A stretch of 64,000 nt of DNA from Clostridium folliculivorans (GCF_024341905.1 NZ_BQXY01000003.1:451477-515476), one strand, 5' to 3'. Shown: positions 1 to 8,920, numbered from the stretch's first letter. The notes: generated from the letters alone by a model not told the origin. Made by a program: numbers and translations.

Positions 1-1650
1 CTCATAAGGTCTAAGTTTAAAATGATCCTCTTGTGGTACATTATCATAATTTGTAATCAAAACATCTCTTGATAAATTTCTTAATTCTTCTGGAACTAGT
101 AACTCTACTTCCTCTTCAAAAAAGTTAAGTACTACTAAAATCTTTTTATCTTCTAATTGCCTTGTATAACAGTATATGGTTTCACTTTCCTTATAATATT
201 CTTTGAAAGTTCCATATACTATGACATCATTTTCTTTTCTTAGTTGAATTAATCTCTTGTAATAATAAAAAATCGAATTATTATCTTTTAAAGCTTCTTC
301 AACATTTATTTCTGTATAGTTAGGATTTACTTTAAGCCATGGAGTTCCATTAGAAAATCCACCATTTAAGCTATTATCCCACTGTATAGGAGTTCTTGCA
401 TTATCCCTCCCCATTCTATAAACACCAGCCATAAAGTCTTCCTCTTTCATAAGACCGCCTTCAACCAGTTCCTTATAAGCATTTAAAATTTCTAAATCCT
501 TGTATTCATTAACAGATGTATATTTGACATTGGTCATTCCGATTTCTTCACCTTGATATATATAAGGAGTTCCGTGCATTGTATGAAGCATTGTAGCAAG
601 CATCTTTGCTGATTCCACTCTATACTCTTTATCATTTCCAAATCTTGATACCATTCTAGGCTGATCATGGTTATTTAAGTATAGTGAGTTCCATCCATCA
701 TCACTTAATTCTTCCTGCCATTTACTCATTATTGCTTTAAATTCACCAAGAGTCCACGGCTTTTCTTCCCACTTAGTCCTACCTTTTCCTATATCCATAA
801 GCTCAAACTGAAATATCATATTAAGCTCATTTCTATCCTTACCAACATAATCCTTTGCAAGCTCAGGTGAAACCCCTGGGCATTCCCCTACAGTCATCAC
901 GTCATATTTACTTAGTACTTCTTTATACATTTCTTGCATAAATTCATGAATTCTTGGTCCGTTCATAGAATATGGAGCAAAATTTCCATATAAATCATCC
1001 TCACCCTTAGGTCCATCTGGAAGTTCTGGTACCTTAGAGATAAAGTTGATTACATCCATTCTAAATCCGTCCACTCCCATCTCAAACCAATACTTCATCA
1101 TATCATAAACTTCTTTTCTGACCTCTGAATTTTCCCAGTTTAAATCTGGTTGTTTCTTCGAGAATAAATGAAGATAATACTCTTCTGTTGTTTCATCATA
1201 TTGCCAAGCACTTCCGCTAAAGCATGAACCCCAGTTATTAGGAGGCTGTCCATTCTTACCTTTTCTCCATATATAATAATCTCTATATTTAGAGTCCTTA
1301 GAACTTCTACTTTCAGCAAACCATTTATGCTCGTCTGAAGAGTGATTTACAACAAGATCCATTACAAGTTTTATGTCTCTCTCATGAAGTCCTTTAAGTA
1401 ATTCTTTAAAGTCCTCCATTGTTCCAAACTCGTCCATTATATCTCTATAATCACTGATATCATATCCCATATCATCATTTGGAGACTTATATACAGGATT
1501 AAGCCACATTATATTAATACCTAATTCTTTAAGATAATCTAATTTTTCTATAACACCTCTTAAATCACCTATTCCATCCCCATTAGAATCCTTAAAGCTT
1601 CTTGGGTAAAGTTGATAAACAACTCCTTCTTTCCACCACTTTCTTTCCAT
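1..1650 (-). CDS. Oligo-1,6-glucosidase / alpha-glucosidase (GH13), C-terminus cut by window edge
   Basis: Cytoplasmic alpha-glucosidase that should release glucose from isomalto- or malto-oligosaccharides. I translated this open-ended frame by hand: 550 codons remain, ending near residues LRPYE, where family members have only a few residues left, so about 5-10 residues are missing. The start ATG follows GAGGTGATATAT. GH13 hallmarks, all in the TIM barrel: YQLYPRSFKDSNGDGIGDL (12-30), DLVVNHSSDEH (98-108), nucleophile Asp199 in GFRMDV, acid/base Glu256 in TVGE, and Asp329 in NNHDQPR. These positions match those known for Bacillus oligo-1,6-glucosidase. Whether the substrate is isomaltose, trehalose-6-phosphate or maltose cannot be settled by eye. 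A cre-like site lies just upstream, fitting carbon-catabolite control. Confidence 0.93.
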   Translation of the reverse strand, partial: MERKWWKEGVVYQLYPRSFKDSNGDGIGDLRGVIEKLDYLKELGINIMWLNPVYKSPNDDMGYDISDYRDIMDEFGTMEDFKELLKGLHERDIKLVMDLVVNHSSDEHKWFAESRSSKDSKYRDYYIWRKGKNGQPPNNWGSCFSGSAWQYDETTEEYYLHLFSKKQPDLNWENSEVRKEVYDMMKYWFEMGVDGFRMDVINFISKVPELPDGPKGEDDLYGNFAPYSMNGPRIHEFMQEMYKEVLSKYDVMTVGECPGVSPELAKDYVGKDRNELNMIFQFELMDIGKGRTKWEEKPWTLGEFKAIMSKWQEELSDDGWNSLYLNNHDQPRMVSRFGNDKEYRVESAKMLATMLHTMHGTPYIYQGEEIGMTNVKYTSVNEYKDLEILNAYKELVEGGLMKEEDFMAGVYRMGRDNARTPIQWDNSLNGGFSNGTPWLKVNPNYTEINVEEALKDNNSIFYYYKRLIQLRKENDVIVYGTFKEYYKESETIYCYTRQLEDKKILVVLNFFEEEVELLVPEELRNLSRDVLITNYDNVPQEDHFKLRPYE

Positions 1651-1683
1651 CTATATATCACCTCTATTTAAATTTAAAATTTG

Positions 1684-1697
1684 TGCATACGGTTTCA
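1684..1697 (-). promoter_or_regulatory. Putative catabolite-responsive element (cre) for CcpA or a LacI-type operator
   Basis: On the minus strand the sequence reads TGAAACCGTATGCA, an exact fit to the degenerate cre pattern TGNAANCGNWNNCA. The flanks extend the dyad (TTGTG on one side, CACAA on the other). It lies about 35 bp upstream of the GH13 start codon, between the likely promoter and the ribosome binding site, a usual position for roadblock or promoter repression of sugar genes. A local LacI-family regulator could use the same dyad. Confidence 0.6.
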
Positions 1698-1781
1698 CAA
1701 CTATTTTAACACATTATAAATCTTTTAAAAAGGTCATTTTATAATTAATGTAAAAGTATTCATAGTATATATACTTAAAGC

Positions 1782-1821
1782 AAAAAGAGATAAAGATATA
1801 ATCAAACTATATCTCTATCTC
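1782..1821 (-). terminator. Rho-independent terminator after thiI
   Basis: Arms 1786-1800 and 1808-1821 form a 14-bp stem with one mismatch. On the minus strand it is followed by a T tract (TTTTT). It sits 10 bp past the thiI stop codon and ends the desulfurase-thiI unit. Confidence 0.75.
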
Positions 1822-1830
1822 CTATTTCAT

Positions 1831-2985
1831 TTAGAAAGTGTAAGTTTCAATATTTTCTATAGCTTTATCAACAAGTTCATCTATTGCTAGAACGCTTTCT
1901 GACTTTCTTGTGACATCTACTCTTGGTTTTGTCTTAGGATGTTTTGGAACAAATATTGTACAGCAATCTTCATATGGTAATATTGAAGTTTCAAAAGTAC
2001 CTATTTTGTTTGCTATTTCTATTATATCTTCCTTATCCATTGCAACTAGCGGTCTAAATACTGGTCTATCCGCAACATCATTACTAACCATTAAACCTTC
2101 CATAGTTTGTGATGCAACTTGACCTATACTTTCTCCACTTGAAACTGATTGTACTCCTTTGATTTCTGCAAGTTTACAAGCAACTCTCATCATAAATCTT
2201 CTCATTATGATCGTAAGCTCATCTTCTCTGCATTTCTCCATTATAGCCATTTGTATATCAGTAAAAGGAACTACATACAATCTAACTTTTTCAGTATATT
2301 GAGCTAATATCTTTGCAAGGTCTTTAACTTTATCCTTTGCTCTTTCTGAAGTATATGGATGTGAATGATAGTATACACAACTAAGCTCTACGCCTCTTCT
2401 AGCCATAAGGTATCCAGCTACAGGAGAGTCAATACCTCCTGAAAGCATAAGCATTGTGCTTCCATTCATTCCATATGGTAGTCCACCAGCACCCTTTATC
2501 TTATCTTTGTTAGTATAAACATATGCGTTCTTTTCTCTTATTTCAATCTTTAAAGTGCATTGAGGTTTATGTATATCAACCGAAACAGTCTCATGTTTGC
2601 TAAGTACGTATCCGCCTACACCTCTAGAAGTTTCCATAGAGTTAAATGGGAATTTCTTATCTGCTCTGTTTGTTTCTACTTTAAAAGTATCTGCTCCACT
2701 TTCCTTAACTTTTTCAAGAGCTAATGCTTTTATTGCATCAATATCTCTCTCAACTTGAGTTACTACACATATTTCCATAACTCCAAATACACTTTTCGAT
2801 CTTTTACATGCTTCTTCAAGATCTTCACACTTTATGAACCATCTGCCTTGATCTTCAACTATTTCAAAATCTAATCCAACCAATTTTTTCTTTATATTCT
2901 CTTTAAGTCTTCTTTCAAACTTACCTCTGTTTAAACCCTTAAGAAATATCTCAGGGGCATATTTTACAAGAATTAATTTTTTCAT
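1831..2985 (-). CDS. thiI: tRNA 4-thiouridine synthase ThiI
   Basis: Adenylates U8 of tRNA and inserts sulfur to make 4-thiouridine. In many bacteria it also supplies sulfur for the thiazole of thiamine. The 384 residues show an N-terminal ferredoxin-like plus THUMP region (about 1-165) and the PP-loop ATP pyrophosphatase motif SGGIDS (182-187). The C-terminal rhodanese domain of enterobacterial ThiI is absent, as is normal in Bacilli and Clostridia, so persulfide sulfur should come directly from the neighbouring cysteine desulfurase. The gene overlaps that desulfurase by 4 bp, indicating translational coupling. This is the short form described for Bacillus NifZ-ThiI. Role in thiamine synthesis here is inference. 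Confidence 0.96.
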   Translation of the reverse strand: MKKLILVKYAPEIFLKGLNRGKFERRLKENIKKKLVGLDFEIVEDQGRWFIKCEDLEEACKRSKSVFGVMEICVVTQVERDIDAIKALALEKVKESGADTFKVETNRADKKFPFNSMETSRGVGGYVLSKHETVSVDIHKPQCTLKIEIREKNAYVYTNKDKIKGAGGLPYGMNGSTMLMLSGGIDSPVAGYLMARRGVELSCVYYHSHPYTSERAKDKVKDLAKILAQYTEKVRLYVVPFTDIQMAIMEKCREDELTIIMRRFMMRVACKLAEIKGVQSVSSGESIGQVASQTMEGLMVSNDVADRPVFRPLVAMDKEDIIEIANKIGTFETSILPYEDCCTIFVPKHPKTKPRVDVTRKSESVLAIDELVDKAIENIETYTF

Positions 2986-4127
2986 ATTTTTACTCTCCTT
3001 AAAAAAGTTAGTGAATTTCTTAGAACTTCTATTACGTAATCAACTTCTTCAATCGTATTAAAGCTTGAGAAGCTAAACCTGATTGCTCCAGTTATCTCTT
3101 TTTCAGTTAAGCCTATTGCATTTAATACATGGCTTCCTTTGGTATTTATGTGTCTTGAGGAGCAAGCTGAACCAGTTGAAACATATATATCTTTCTCTTC
3201 AAGCAGGTGTAGAAGAACTTCTGCCCTTACTCCTATAAACGAAACATTTAAAACATATGGTGAAATTTTATCATCTAAAGGACTATTTATTTTTATATCC
3301 TTTATATTTTGTAATTTATCTATAAAATATCTCTTTAATTCTGTAACCTTATTAAAATTACTTTCTAGATTACTTGAAATTTCTTCAGCAGCCTTTACCA
3401 TGCCTAAAGCTGATGGTAGATTTTCTGTTCCAGATCTAAATCCTTTTTCTTGTCCACCACCACTTATAAGAGGTAAAACAGAAAGACCCTTTCTTATATA
3501 ACAAAATCCAATTCCTTTAGGTCCATGAATCTTATGTGCGCTTACTGAAAGCATATCAATCTTACACTTTTTCACATCTATTTTAATCTTTCCGAAACTC
3601 TGCACTGCATCAACGTGAAACTTAGCTCTTTGACTTCTTTCTTTAATAAGATTACCTATTCTTTCAAGATCTTGTATTGCTCCAATTTCATTATTTACAT
3701 GCATTATAGATACTAAAACAGTATCCTTGCATATACTCTCTTCTAACTGCTCTATATCAATTTGACCTACACTGTTAACATCTAAATATGTAACCTTTAC
3801 TCCGTGCTCCTCTAGTTCCTTACAAGTACTCAAAACACTTGGATGTTCAAAATTTGATATTATAATGTGATTTCCTGGCTTAGTTATACCTTTTATTATC
3901 ATGTTGTTACTTTCACTGCCACCAGAAGTAAAATATATTTCTTCTTTTGTACAGCTGATTAAACTTGCTAACTTCTCTCTGCAGCTTAAAAGTTCTCTGT
4001 CACATTTTATACCCATTTTATGTAATGACGAAGGATTACCGTAGAATTCCCTCATTCCATTGCTCACTGCTTCAATAACTTCTTCAGTAGGTCTGGTGGT
4101 TGCACTATTGTCAAAATACACCTCCAT
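2982..4127 (-). CDS. Cysteine desulfurase (NifS/IscS class V aminotransferase family)
   Basis: PLP enzyme that takes sulfur from cysteine as an enzyme-bound persulfide. The 381 residues include the PLP lysine K199 in SAHKIHGPKG and the catalytic loop Cys322 in STGSACSS, both diagnostic of the NifS/IscS group. The stop overlaps the thiI start by 4 bp, so its main client is probably ThiI (as with Bacillus NifZ), although Fe-S assembly cannot be excluded. The ATG is preceded by GAGGGTGATAAA. A second, more divergent desulfurase-like gene lies at 60-61.3 kb. Confidence 0.95.
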   Translation of the reverse strand: MEVYFDNSATTRPTEEVIEAVSNGMREFYGNPSSLHKMGIKCDRELLSCREKLASLISCTKEEIYFTSGGSESNNMIIKGITKPGNHIIISNFEHPSVLSTCKELEEHGVKVTYLDVNSVGQIDIEQLEESICKDTVLVSIMHVNNEIGAIQDLERIGNLIKERSQRAKFHVDAVQSFGKIKIDVKKCKIDMLSVSAHKIHGPKGIGFCYIRKGLSVLPLISGGGQEKGFRSGTENLPSALGMVKAAEEISSNLESNFNKVTELKRYFIDKLQNIKDIKINSPLDDKISPYVLNVSFIGVRAEVLLHLLEEKDIYVSTGSACSSRHINTKGSHVLNAIGLTEKEITGAIRFSFSSFNTIEEVDYVIEVLRNSLTFLRRVKI

Positions 4128-4451
4128 TTTATCACCCTCTCAGTATCGTAATTTTCATAGCTGTATTTTTAACTACAGAAATTATAAAGTTTCAAAAGTC
4201 TTCATAATTTTATCTAAATATAAGTATTATGCATAAATCTTACATTATACAATTTACCAAATATGTCAAATTACAAATATTTTTTATTTACAATCATCAA
4301 ATATAATATTTTACAGGATTATTTAATTTTTTTCAACAATAAATTGATTTTATATTACTTCTTTACCTAATATCATTATGGTACTTGATGGCTAACCACT
4401 TAATTTTAACTAGATGCTTTAGCATAGTCTAATTTTCAAACAACTTATATT
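4128..4451. other. Intergenic, AT-rich, one repeat fragment
   Basis: No ORF with a ribosome binding site. The stretch at about 4392-4431 (TAACCACTTAATTTTAAC followed by GATGCTTTAGCA) matches the right-hand end of the MITE-like repeat seen complete at 43.3-43.7 kb. The rest is featureless A+T-rich DNA. Confidence 0.5.
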
Positions 4452-4489
4452 AAAAAAAATCAGTGATATATCTAAAAATATACCACTGA
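4452..4489 (-). terminator. Rho-independent terminator after the TVP38-type gene
   Basis: TCAGTGATATAT pairs with ATATACCACTGA (one G-U wobble). Read on the minus strand it is followed by eight T residues (4452-4459). It lies about 40 bp past the stop codon of the membrane-protein gene. Confidence 0.8.
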
Positions 4490-4531
4490 ACTATTCTGAT
4501 CACTTAAGTCCATTTGTATTTGCCTTTTAAA

Positions 4532-5233
4532 CTAACCTACTTTTTCTAACCTCTTAAATAATTTATCTTTAAATACTAACCCAATTACAATCAACATTAT
4601 AAATATAGTTGTTCCAGTATAAAACACAATCTTATTTCCAATTGCTATATTCGCTCCGTAATAACTTGAAAGAATTAGCATTGGCAATCTTCCTAAGGTT
4701 GAATATATCAAAAAGTCTATTAACGTAATCCTCGATAGACCACATAAAAATATAGAGCTGTCTTTTGGTATTCCTGGCAATATATATATTAAAAAAACCA
4801 CAAGATTTAATCTATCAGAGTTCATAAGACTTTCAAAAGGCTTTATTGCTACATCTGGCACTACCTTCTCTACAAATCTAGTTCCATACTTTTTAGTAAG
4901 ATTAAATAATATAATTGATCCTAAGTTTATTCCTACTATCGATAATATTGTAGCTTCTATTGTTCCAAACACGTATCCCCCAGCAGTTTGAAATACTTCT
5001 CCTGGGATAAAGAATATCACTACTTGGAGAAATTGAAGAAGGGTATAAACTATTGGAGCTAGCGGTCCAAAGGAAAGTAAATATCTTTTAAACTTCTCAT
5101 TATTCTTTAGTATTTCAATCATGTTGTGTATGTCTCTTTTAAATATAATAAACAATAAAATTAAAACTAAAATAGAAAGTATAAGAAGAATTATTCCTTT
5201 GTTCTTCTTCCATGAGCTTATTAGTTTGTTCAT
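4532..5233 (-). CDS. TVP38/TMEM64 (DedA/VTT-like) inner-membrane protein
   Basis: A 233-residue integral membrane protein with about five or six hydrophobic segments. It carries family features such as the F-PGEVFQTAGGYVFG stretch (about 75-90) and the GIPKDSSIFLCG stretch (about 153-164), which match the VTT/SNARE-associated domain of TVP38/TMEM64 and DedA proteins. Relatives are thought to move lipids or act in envelope homeostasis, but no transported substrate can be read from the sequence. The ATG is preceded by AGAGGAGGAG. It appears monocistronic, with its own terminator. Confidence 0.85.
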   Translation of the reverse strand: MNKLISSWKKNKGIILLILSILVLILLFIIFKRDIHNMIEILKNNEKFKRYLLSFGPLAPIVYTLLQFLQVVIFFIPGEVFQTAGGYVFGTIEATILSIVGINLGSIILFNLTKKYGTRFVEKVVPDVAIKPFESLMNSDRLNLVVFLIYILPGIPKDSSIFLCGLSRITLIDFLIYSTLGRLPMLILSSYYGANIAIGNKIVFYTGTTIFIMLIVIGLVFKDKLFKRLEKVG

Positions 5234-5441
5234 AAACTCCTCCTCTTAGATAGTCTACCTTGCCAGTCTTTTTAATAAATTATAAAAACACACATCTTTA
5301 TATATACATCTTACTATGATTTAATAAAAAGTAAATTAAAATTATCTTAATTTTATCTTAATTATAATTTGAAGTAGAAGAAAAGGTAATTCAAACCTCT
5401 AGTTTTACCTCGCAATAAAGTTTTCTAATTTCATATAAAGC

Positions 5442-5473
5442 AAAAAGGCTGAAGTTTAGACTTCAGCCTTTTT
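5442..5473. terminator. Strong bidirectional terminator between GH16 gene and TVP38 gene
   Basis: Perfect 14-bp stem AAAAAGGCTGAAGT / ACTTCAGCCTTTTT with loop TTAG. It is flanked by A on one side and T on the other, so it can work on both strands. It lies 30 bp past the GH16 stop codon. Confidence 0.9.
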
Positions 5474-5503
5474 TATAATTATTTCCATCAAAATTCTATG
5501 ATT

Positions 5504-7168
5504 CTATTTAACGGAGTCTGTGAATGTAATCCCACTAGCTCTCATACTTTGCACCGCTGAATCAACCTGTGAAGGTGAAAGCACAGTATCTTTAGCATGA
5601 TAAACCCAGTCTACATCTTCCACATAAGTACTTGCTATAAGCGGATTTTCTCCTTCCCCAGTTATAAACCATAAATTAAAATCAATATTCATAAGCTTTC
5701 TTGGTCCAAAATATGGAGTATCTTGAGTAAACTGCTTTCCATCAATAAAATATGTGGTAGTTCCATCACTAGCTACATTAATAACCAAACTATGCCAACC
5801 CGCATATGAACCAGCTCCATACTTAGAACTTCCATCCTTATACCAAGGATCTGCAGTGTAGGTATGCCAAGAAGTAGTCCATATTCCTTGACCTTCACCC
5901 CATCCTCCATTTGCTAAATATTCAAAATCCAATTCACTGTAATTTGGATCTCTATATCCTTCTAAAGGAGATATTGTGAAGAAGGTTTCATTTATTCCAG
6001 CTCCATCAGTTCCTGAAGTAGGTGTATCTGTGAACCTAACTCTTGCTGCATAAGTTCCTTTATTATACTTCCAGTTTGTAGTATATATTTCAGCTTGACT
6101 TGTACCTTCACCGGTACCATTTGTAGTTGCAGTAAGTCTCATTAACTTATTAGTAGAATTTTGAGGGTCATTTAGAAATGATATGTTGCTTGGAGAGAAC
6201 TTACAGCCACTTGGACCTGGACCAGATATCTCATTTCTAAGAGTCCACCCATGATTTATTAAGGTTCCATCACTTGAACCAGTATAATTAAAGTCATCGA
6301 ACAGAATATTTGAGGTTGGAAGTGGTGTTGGTGTTCCTTGATATATCTTTACCGAAGACATCTTGTCATTGGCATCTGTACCAACCCAAGAAGAACTTGT
6401 TGTGAATGTCCACTTTGTTCCTAAAAAGTTATCATCTGCATAAGCTTCAACAGTCCATCCAGTCGGAACTTTTAATGAAGACATCCAATTATCAGGTATT
6501 CCAGCAGCTTTCAGTTGTGTAAGAGTGTAATTACCTATAGGTAGTGACACAGAAGTTCCACCATAATTGATATCTTGATAAAATACAGCTTGATCTGGTT
6601 CATCAGTAGTCCAAACCTGTACCTCTACATAATGGTTATATACATTAGCACTACTTCCATTTGAATATAACCTTACGTATCTTGCACTTATAGTTGAGAA
6701 ACTTATTGCCTTTCCTGCAGAAGTTTCTGCATATTCAGCATCATTTCCTGTACCAAGACCAGCGCTATTATTGTTATCATTATTAAATACTGTTGTCACA
6801 CCACTACTGAAGTTTGGATCATTAGATACCCTTGCAATAACATCATGGTATGACCTTCCATCAGCGAAATAATGCCAGAGATTTATTTTGTTAATATTAT
6901 ACGCTTGTCCCAAATCGATTTGTACCCATTGGAGATTCTGTGTTACCCCAACAAAATTATCGCTGTTTACATCCCCATCTGTTATAAGCGAAGCTGATGC
7001 AGACATAGTGTCGCTAGCTGTAATGCTTTTACCTGTAGCTACATTTCTTGTTGCTGCGTTAACACTTTCAGCATGAAAGCCCAATTGTGTAAGAGTTAAA
7101 GTTAATATGAGCACTACAGAGAAAAATCCTAGTCTTTTCTTATCTCCTGTACTATTTGTTTTAACCAT
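5504..7168 (-). CDS. Secreted glycoside hydrolase GH16 with discoidin-type and beta/gamma-crystallin-type domains
   Basis: Predicted secreted endo-beta-glycanase of 554 residues. I chose ATG 7168: it has AGAAAGG ten bases upstream and begins a clean signal peptide (KKR followed by a hydrophobic stretch, cleavage near VNA-A). The longer frame starts at a GTG (7219) without a ribosome binding site. Mature order: F5/8 type C (discoidin/CBM32-like) domain about 40-190; beta/gamma-crystallin-like domain about 190-285 (FYQDINYGG, MSSVKIY); GH16 catalytic domain to the end, with catalytic ExDxE as ELDFE (412-416 from this start). GH16 covers laminarinase, lichenase, agarase and others; the exact glucan is not resolved. 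Discoidin and crystallin domains probably bind carbohydrate or calcium. Alone between terminators, so probably its own transcript. Confidence 0.9.
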   Translation of the reverse strand: MVKTNSTGDKKRLGFFSVVLILTLTLTQLGFHAESVNAATRNVATGKSITASDTMSASASLITDGDVNSDNFVGVTQNLQWVQIDLGQAYNINKINLWHYFADGRSYHDVIARVSNDPNFSSGVTTVFNNDNNNSAGLGTGNDAEYAETSAGKAISFSTISARYVRLYSNGSSANVYNHYVEVQVWTTDEPDQAVFYQDINYGGTSVSLPIGNYTLTQLKAAGIPDNWMSSLKVPTGWTVEAYADDNFLGTKWTFTTSSSWVGTDANDKMSSVKIYQGTPTPLPTSNILFDDFNYTGSSDGTLINHGWTLRNEISGPGPSGCKFSPSNISFLNDPQNSTNKLMRLTATTNGTGEGTSQAEIYTTNWKYNKGTYAARVRFTDTPTSGTDGAGINETFFTISPLEGYRDPNYSELDFEYLANGGWGEGQGIWTTSWHTYTADPWYKDGSSKYGAGSYAGWHSLVINVASDGTTTYFIDGKQFTQDTPYFGPRKLMNIDFNLWFITGEGENPLIASTYVEDVDWVYHAKDTVLSPSQVDSAVQSMRASGITFTDSVK

Positions 7169-7219
7169 AAAACTATCAAACCTTTCTTTTATATTTTTTA
7201 TAACATAGCATTTACGCAC

Positions 7220-7646
7220 TATAAAAAATCATTGAAAGAACAGTTTTTTTTAACTTAATTTAAAGATAAATATACTCTAGTTATATTTATCAGTTCAGAG
7301 GAATAGATAATCCAATCCTATCTAATAAAACTAAGCAATATTTCTGTTAACTATTACAACACGGTGCTTTAACAGCGCCTAATTTTATTTATTATAAGCT
7401 TCACTTGATTTATTTATATGATTTTAAAGAAACTCTTTTTAGCTAAGTAGGTTAATTATTTAGAATAAAGTATAGGATTATATTTTGAGTTAAAAATAGA
7501 TAAGAGCCTGCAGTTGTAAGGTATGCATACTATTGAATATTGTATAGCACTCATTTATCAAAGATTTTATTGCGTAACTACTATATGTCTATATTGTAAA
7601 TTATATGGTAACAAATTGCAATATATCATATATTTTTCTTTACATC
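7220..7646. other. Intergenic, with short hairpin plus conserved repeat flank
   Basis: No convincing ORF. At 7265-7291 a 10-bp perfect stem (GATAAATATA / TATATTTATC) is followed by AGTTCAGAGGAATAGATAAT (7292-7311). That flank recurs in inverted form at 39.29 kb beside the nested stem-loops and more loosely at 34.88 kb. At about 7350-7390 the string ACAACACGGTGCTTTAACA resembles the outer end of the MITE-like repeat family. Confidence 0.5.
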
Positions 7647-7690
7647 AAAAAAGTGGTTTATCCTATTAATCTAGAATAAACCACTTTTTT
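7647..7690. terminator. Bidirectional terminator after HD-domain gene
   Basis: 15-bp perfect stem AAAAAAGTGGTTTAT / ATAAACCACTTTTTT around a 14-nt loop. It lies 18 bp past the stop codon of the HD-domain gene. Confidence 0.88.
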
Positions 7691-7708
7691 GCTATTATGT
7701 TATTGTGA

Positions 7709-8386
7709 TTAAGCATGCTGAATCTCTTTAACTAGTATTTCTTCTTTAATTTTATCGTAGTTTTCTCCTGTTGTAGAAGATATGGCATCTACAAACTTTT
7801 CGAGTTTTTCAGTTATTTCATATATTTCGTTAGGTTTCATCTCACCCCTAGCTAATCTGTCGCATAAGGATAAAAGCGTGATTTCATGCACTGAGCATGC
7901 TTCCACCATACTTGATATCTCAGCAAAAGGAAGTCTCTTATTTACATAAAGGTTTTGCATATGCCATCTTACAAGACCAATTACCGAGTCATTAAAAACT
8001 TCATCTTCAGAAAAATCTCTTAAGAAACGCCTAACCATTTCAGCTCCCACTGAATCATGATTATAAGCTGTCCATCTTCCATTTCTTTTTACAGTTGTTT
8101 TTATTTTTCCAACATCGTGAAGTAGTGCTGCCCACATAAAACTTCTTTTATCTTCACTGATTTCTCTCCTCGATGCGGCTTGATCTACTACCATCATTGT
8201 ATGGTTCCATACGTTTCCTTCTGGATGAAACTTCTTTTCTTGCTCAATATTTTCTAACCCACCTATTATATCAAATGGCCTTTTATGTAAAACCCCATCT
8301 TTTTTAAGCTTGTTCAAGTATTCTGATGGTCTATCATCAGATAACAAATGTAGTTCTATATCATTAAATATTTCTAAATTAGACAA
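7709..8386 (-). CDS. HD-domain (HDIG-type) phosphohydrolase
   Basis: Metal-dependent phosphohydrolase of unknown substrate, 225 residues. The HD signature is complete: upstream His in NVWNHTM, then LLHDVGK with HD at about residues 90-91, and a later His/Asp (YNHDSVGA). It resembles the HD domain appended to some bacterial tRNA nucleotidyltransferases (HDIG type), but no nucleotidyltransferase domain is present. Start choice: the longer reading frame opens with a GTG that overlaps the AGGAGG ribosome binding site, so the TTG at 8386, eight bases downstream of AGGAGG, is more likely. Monocistronic. Confidence 0.85.
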   Translation of the reverse strand: MSNLEIFNDIELHLLSDDRPSEYLNKLKKDGVLHKRPFDIIGGLENIEQEKKFHPEGNVWNHTMMVVDQAASRREISEDKRSFMWAALLHDVGKIKTTVKRNGRWTAYNHDSVGAEMVRRFLRDFSEDEVFNDSVIGLVRWHMQNLYVNKRLPFAEISSMVEACSVHEITLLSLCDRLARGEMKPNEIYEITEKLEKFVDAISSTTGENYDKIKEEILVKEIQHA

Positions 8387-8395
8387 GTATAACAC

Positions 8396-8791
8396 CTCCT
8401 TTTCTCTTTAATTATTATTACCCTATTTTTATATAAAGATTCAGCTATTGACCTTGTATAAATATATACCCCAAAATATTTGATTTCTTCCTTTATAAAG
8501 ACTTCCTGTATCGAAACTTAATTTATACTTGTTCGAAAATCCCGGCATATGAGCATTTTAGGATATGTATAAACAAATAGTTGAGCTAGGAACCCTATAA
8601 AAGCTGTTACTTTACAATATGTACAATTATGATTAAACTTTAAAATTTTCTAGTATTATACTATCTTGGTTGAAGTATTTTCTTTCTCCAGTAAAATTCA
8701 GAATATTATTTATACTCACATTTAATATAGTAATACCAACAACTACAGTTTTACAATGAATTTATGAAAAATATTTTTTTGTTTAAATGTC
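8396..8791. other. Intergenic between divergent genes, no clear feature
   Basis: About 400 bp of A+T-rich sequence that must hold the promoters of the HD-domain gene (minus) and part of the upstream region of the ECF gene (plus). I see no ORF with a ribosome binding site and no strong hairpin. Confidence 0.4.
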
Positions 8792-8920
8792 TTGATAAAA
8801 AATTAATACATGCTAAAATACACTTGTCGGTATTCTCACGAAACCGAACTAATTGGTTTTTTAGTTAAAAGCCGAATTATATCCTACTATATTAAAGGAA
8901 TAAGAACGGGGAGGCAAAAC
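8792..8920 (+). promoter_or_regulatory. Promoter and structured 5' leader of the ECF S-component gene
   Basis: A SigA-like promoter is visible: TTGATA (8792-8797), 16-bp spacer, TGCTAAAAT with -10 at 8814-8819. This leaves a leader of about 95 nt before the ATG at 8921. It can form TCGGT/ACCGA and AACTAA/TTAGTT stem-loops and repeats CGG/CCG elements (8827-8875), suggesting a folded leader. I could not match it to the TPP, FMN, THF, preQ1 or cobalamin riboswitch consensus. Regulatory function is a guess from gene class and length. Confidence 0.4.

Noticed and set aside
1910-2122. Plus-strand ORF inside thiI
   Set aside because: Antisense shadow of a gene with full family motifs; no ribosome binding site.
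3139-3501. Plus-strand ORF inside the cysteine desulfurase gene
   Set aside because: Antisense to an intact desulfurase with PLP lysine and catalytic cysteine.
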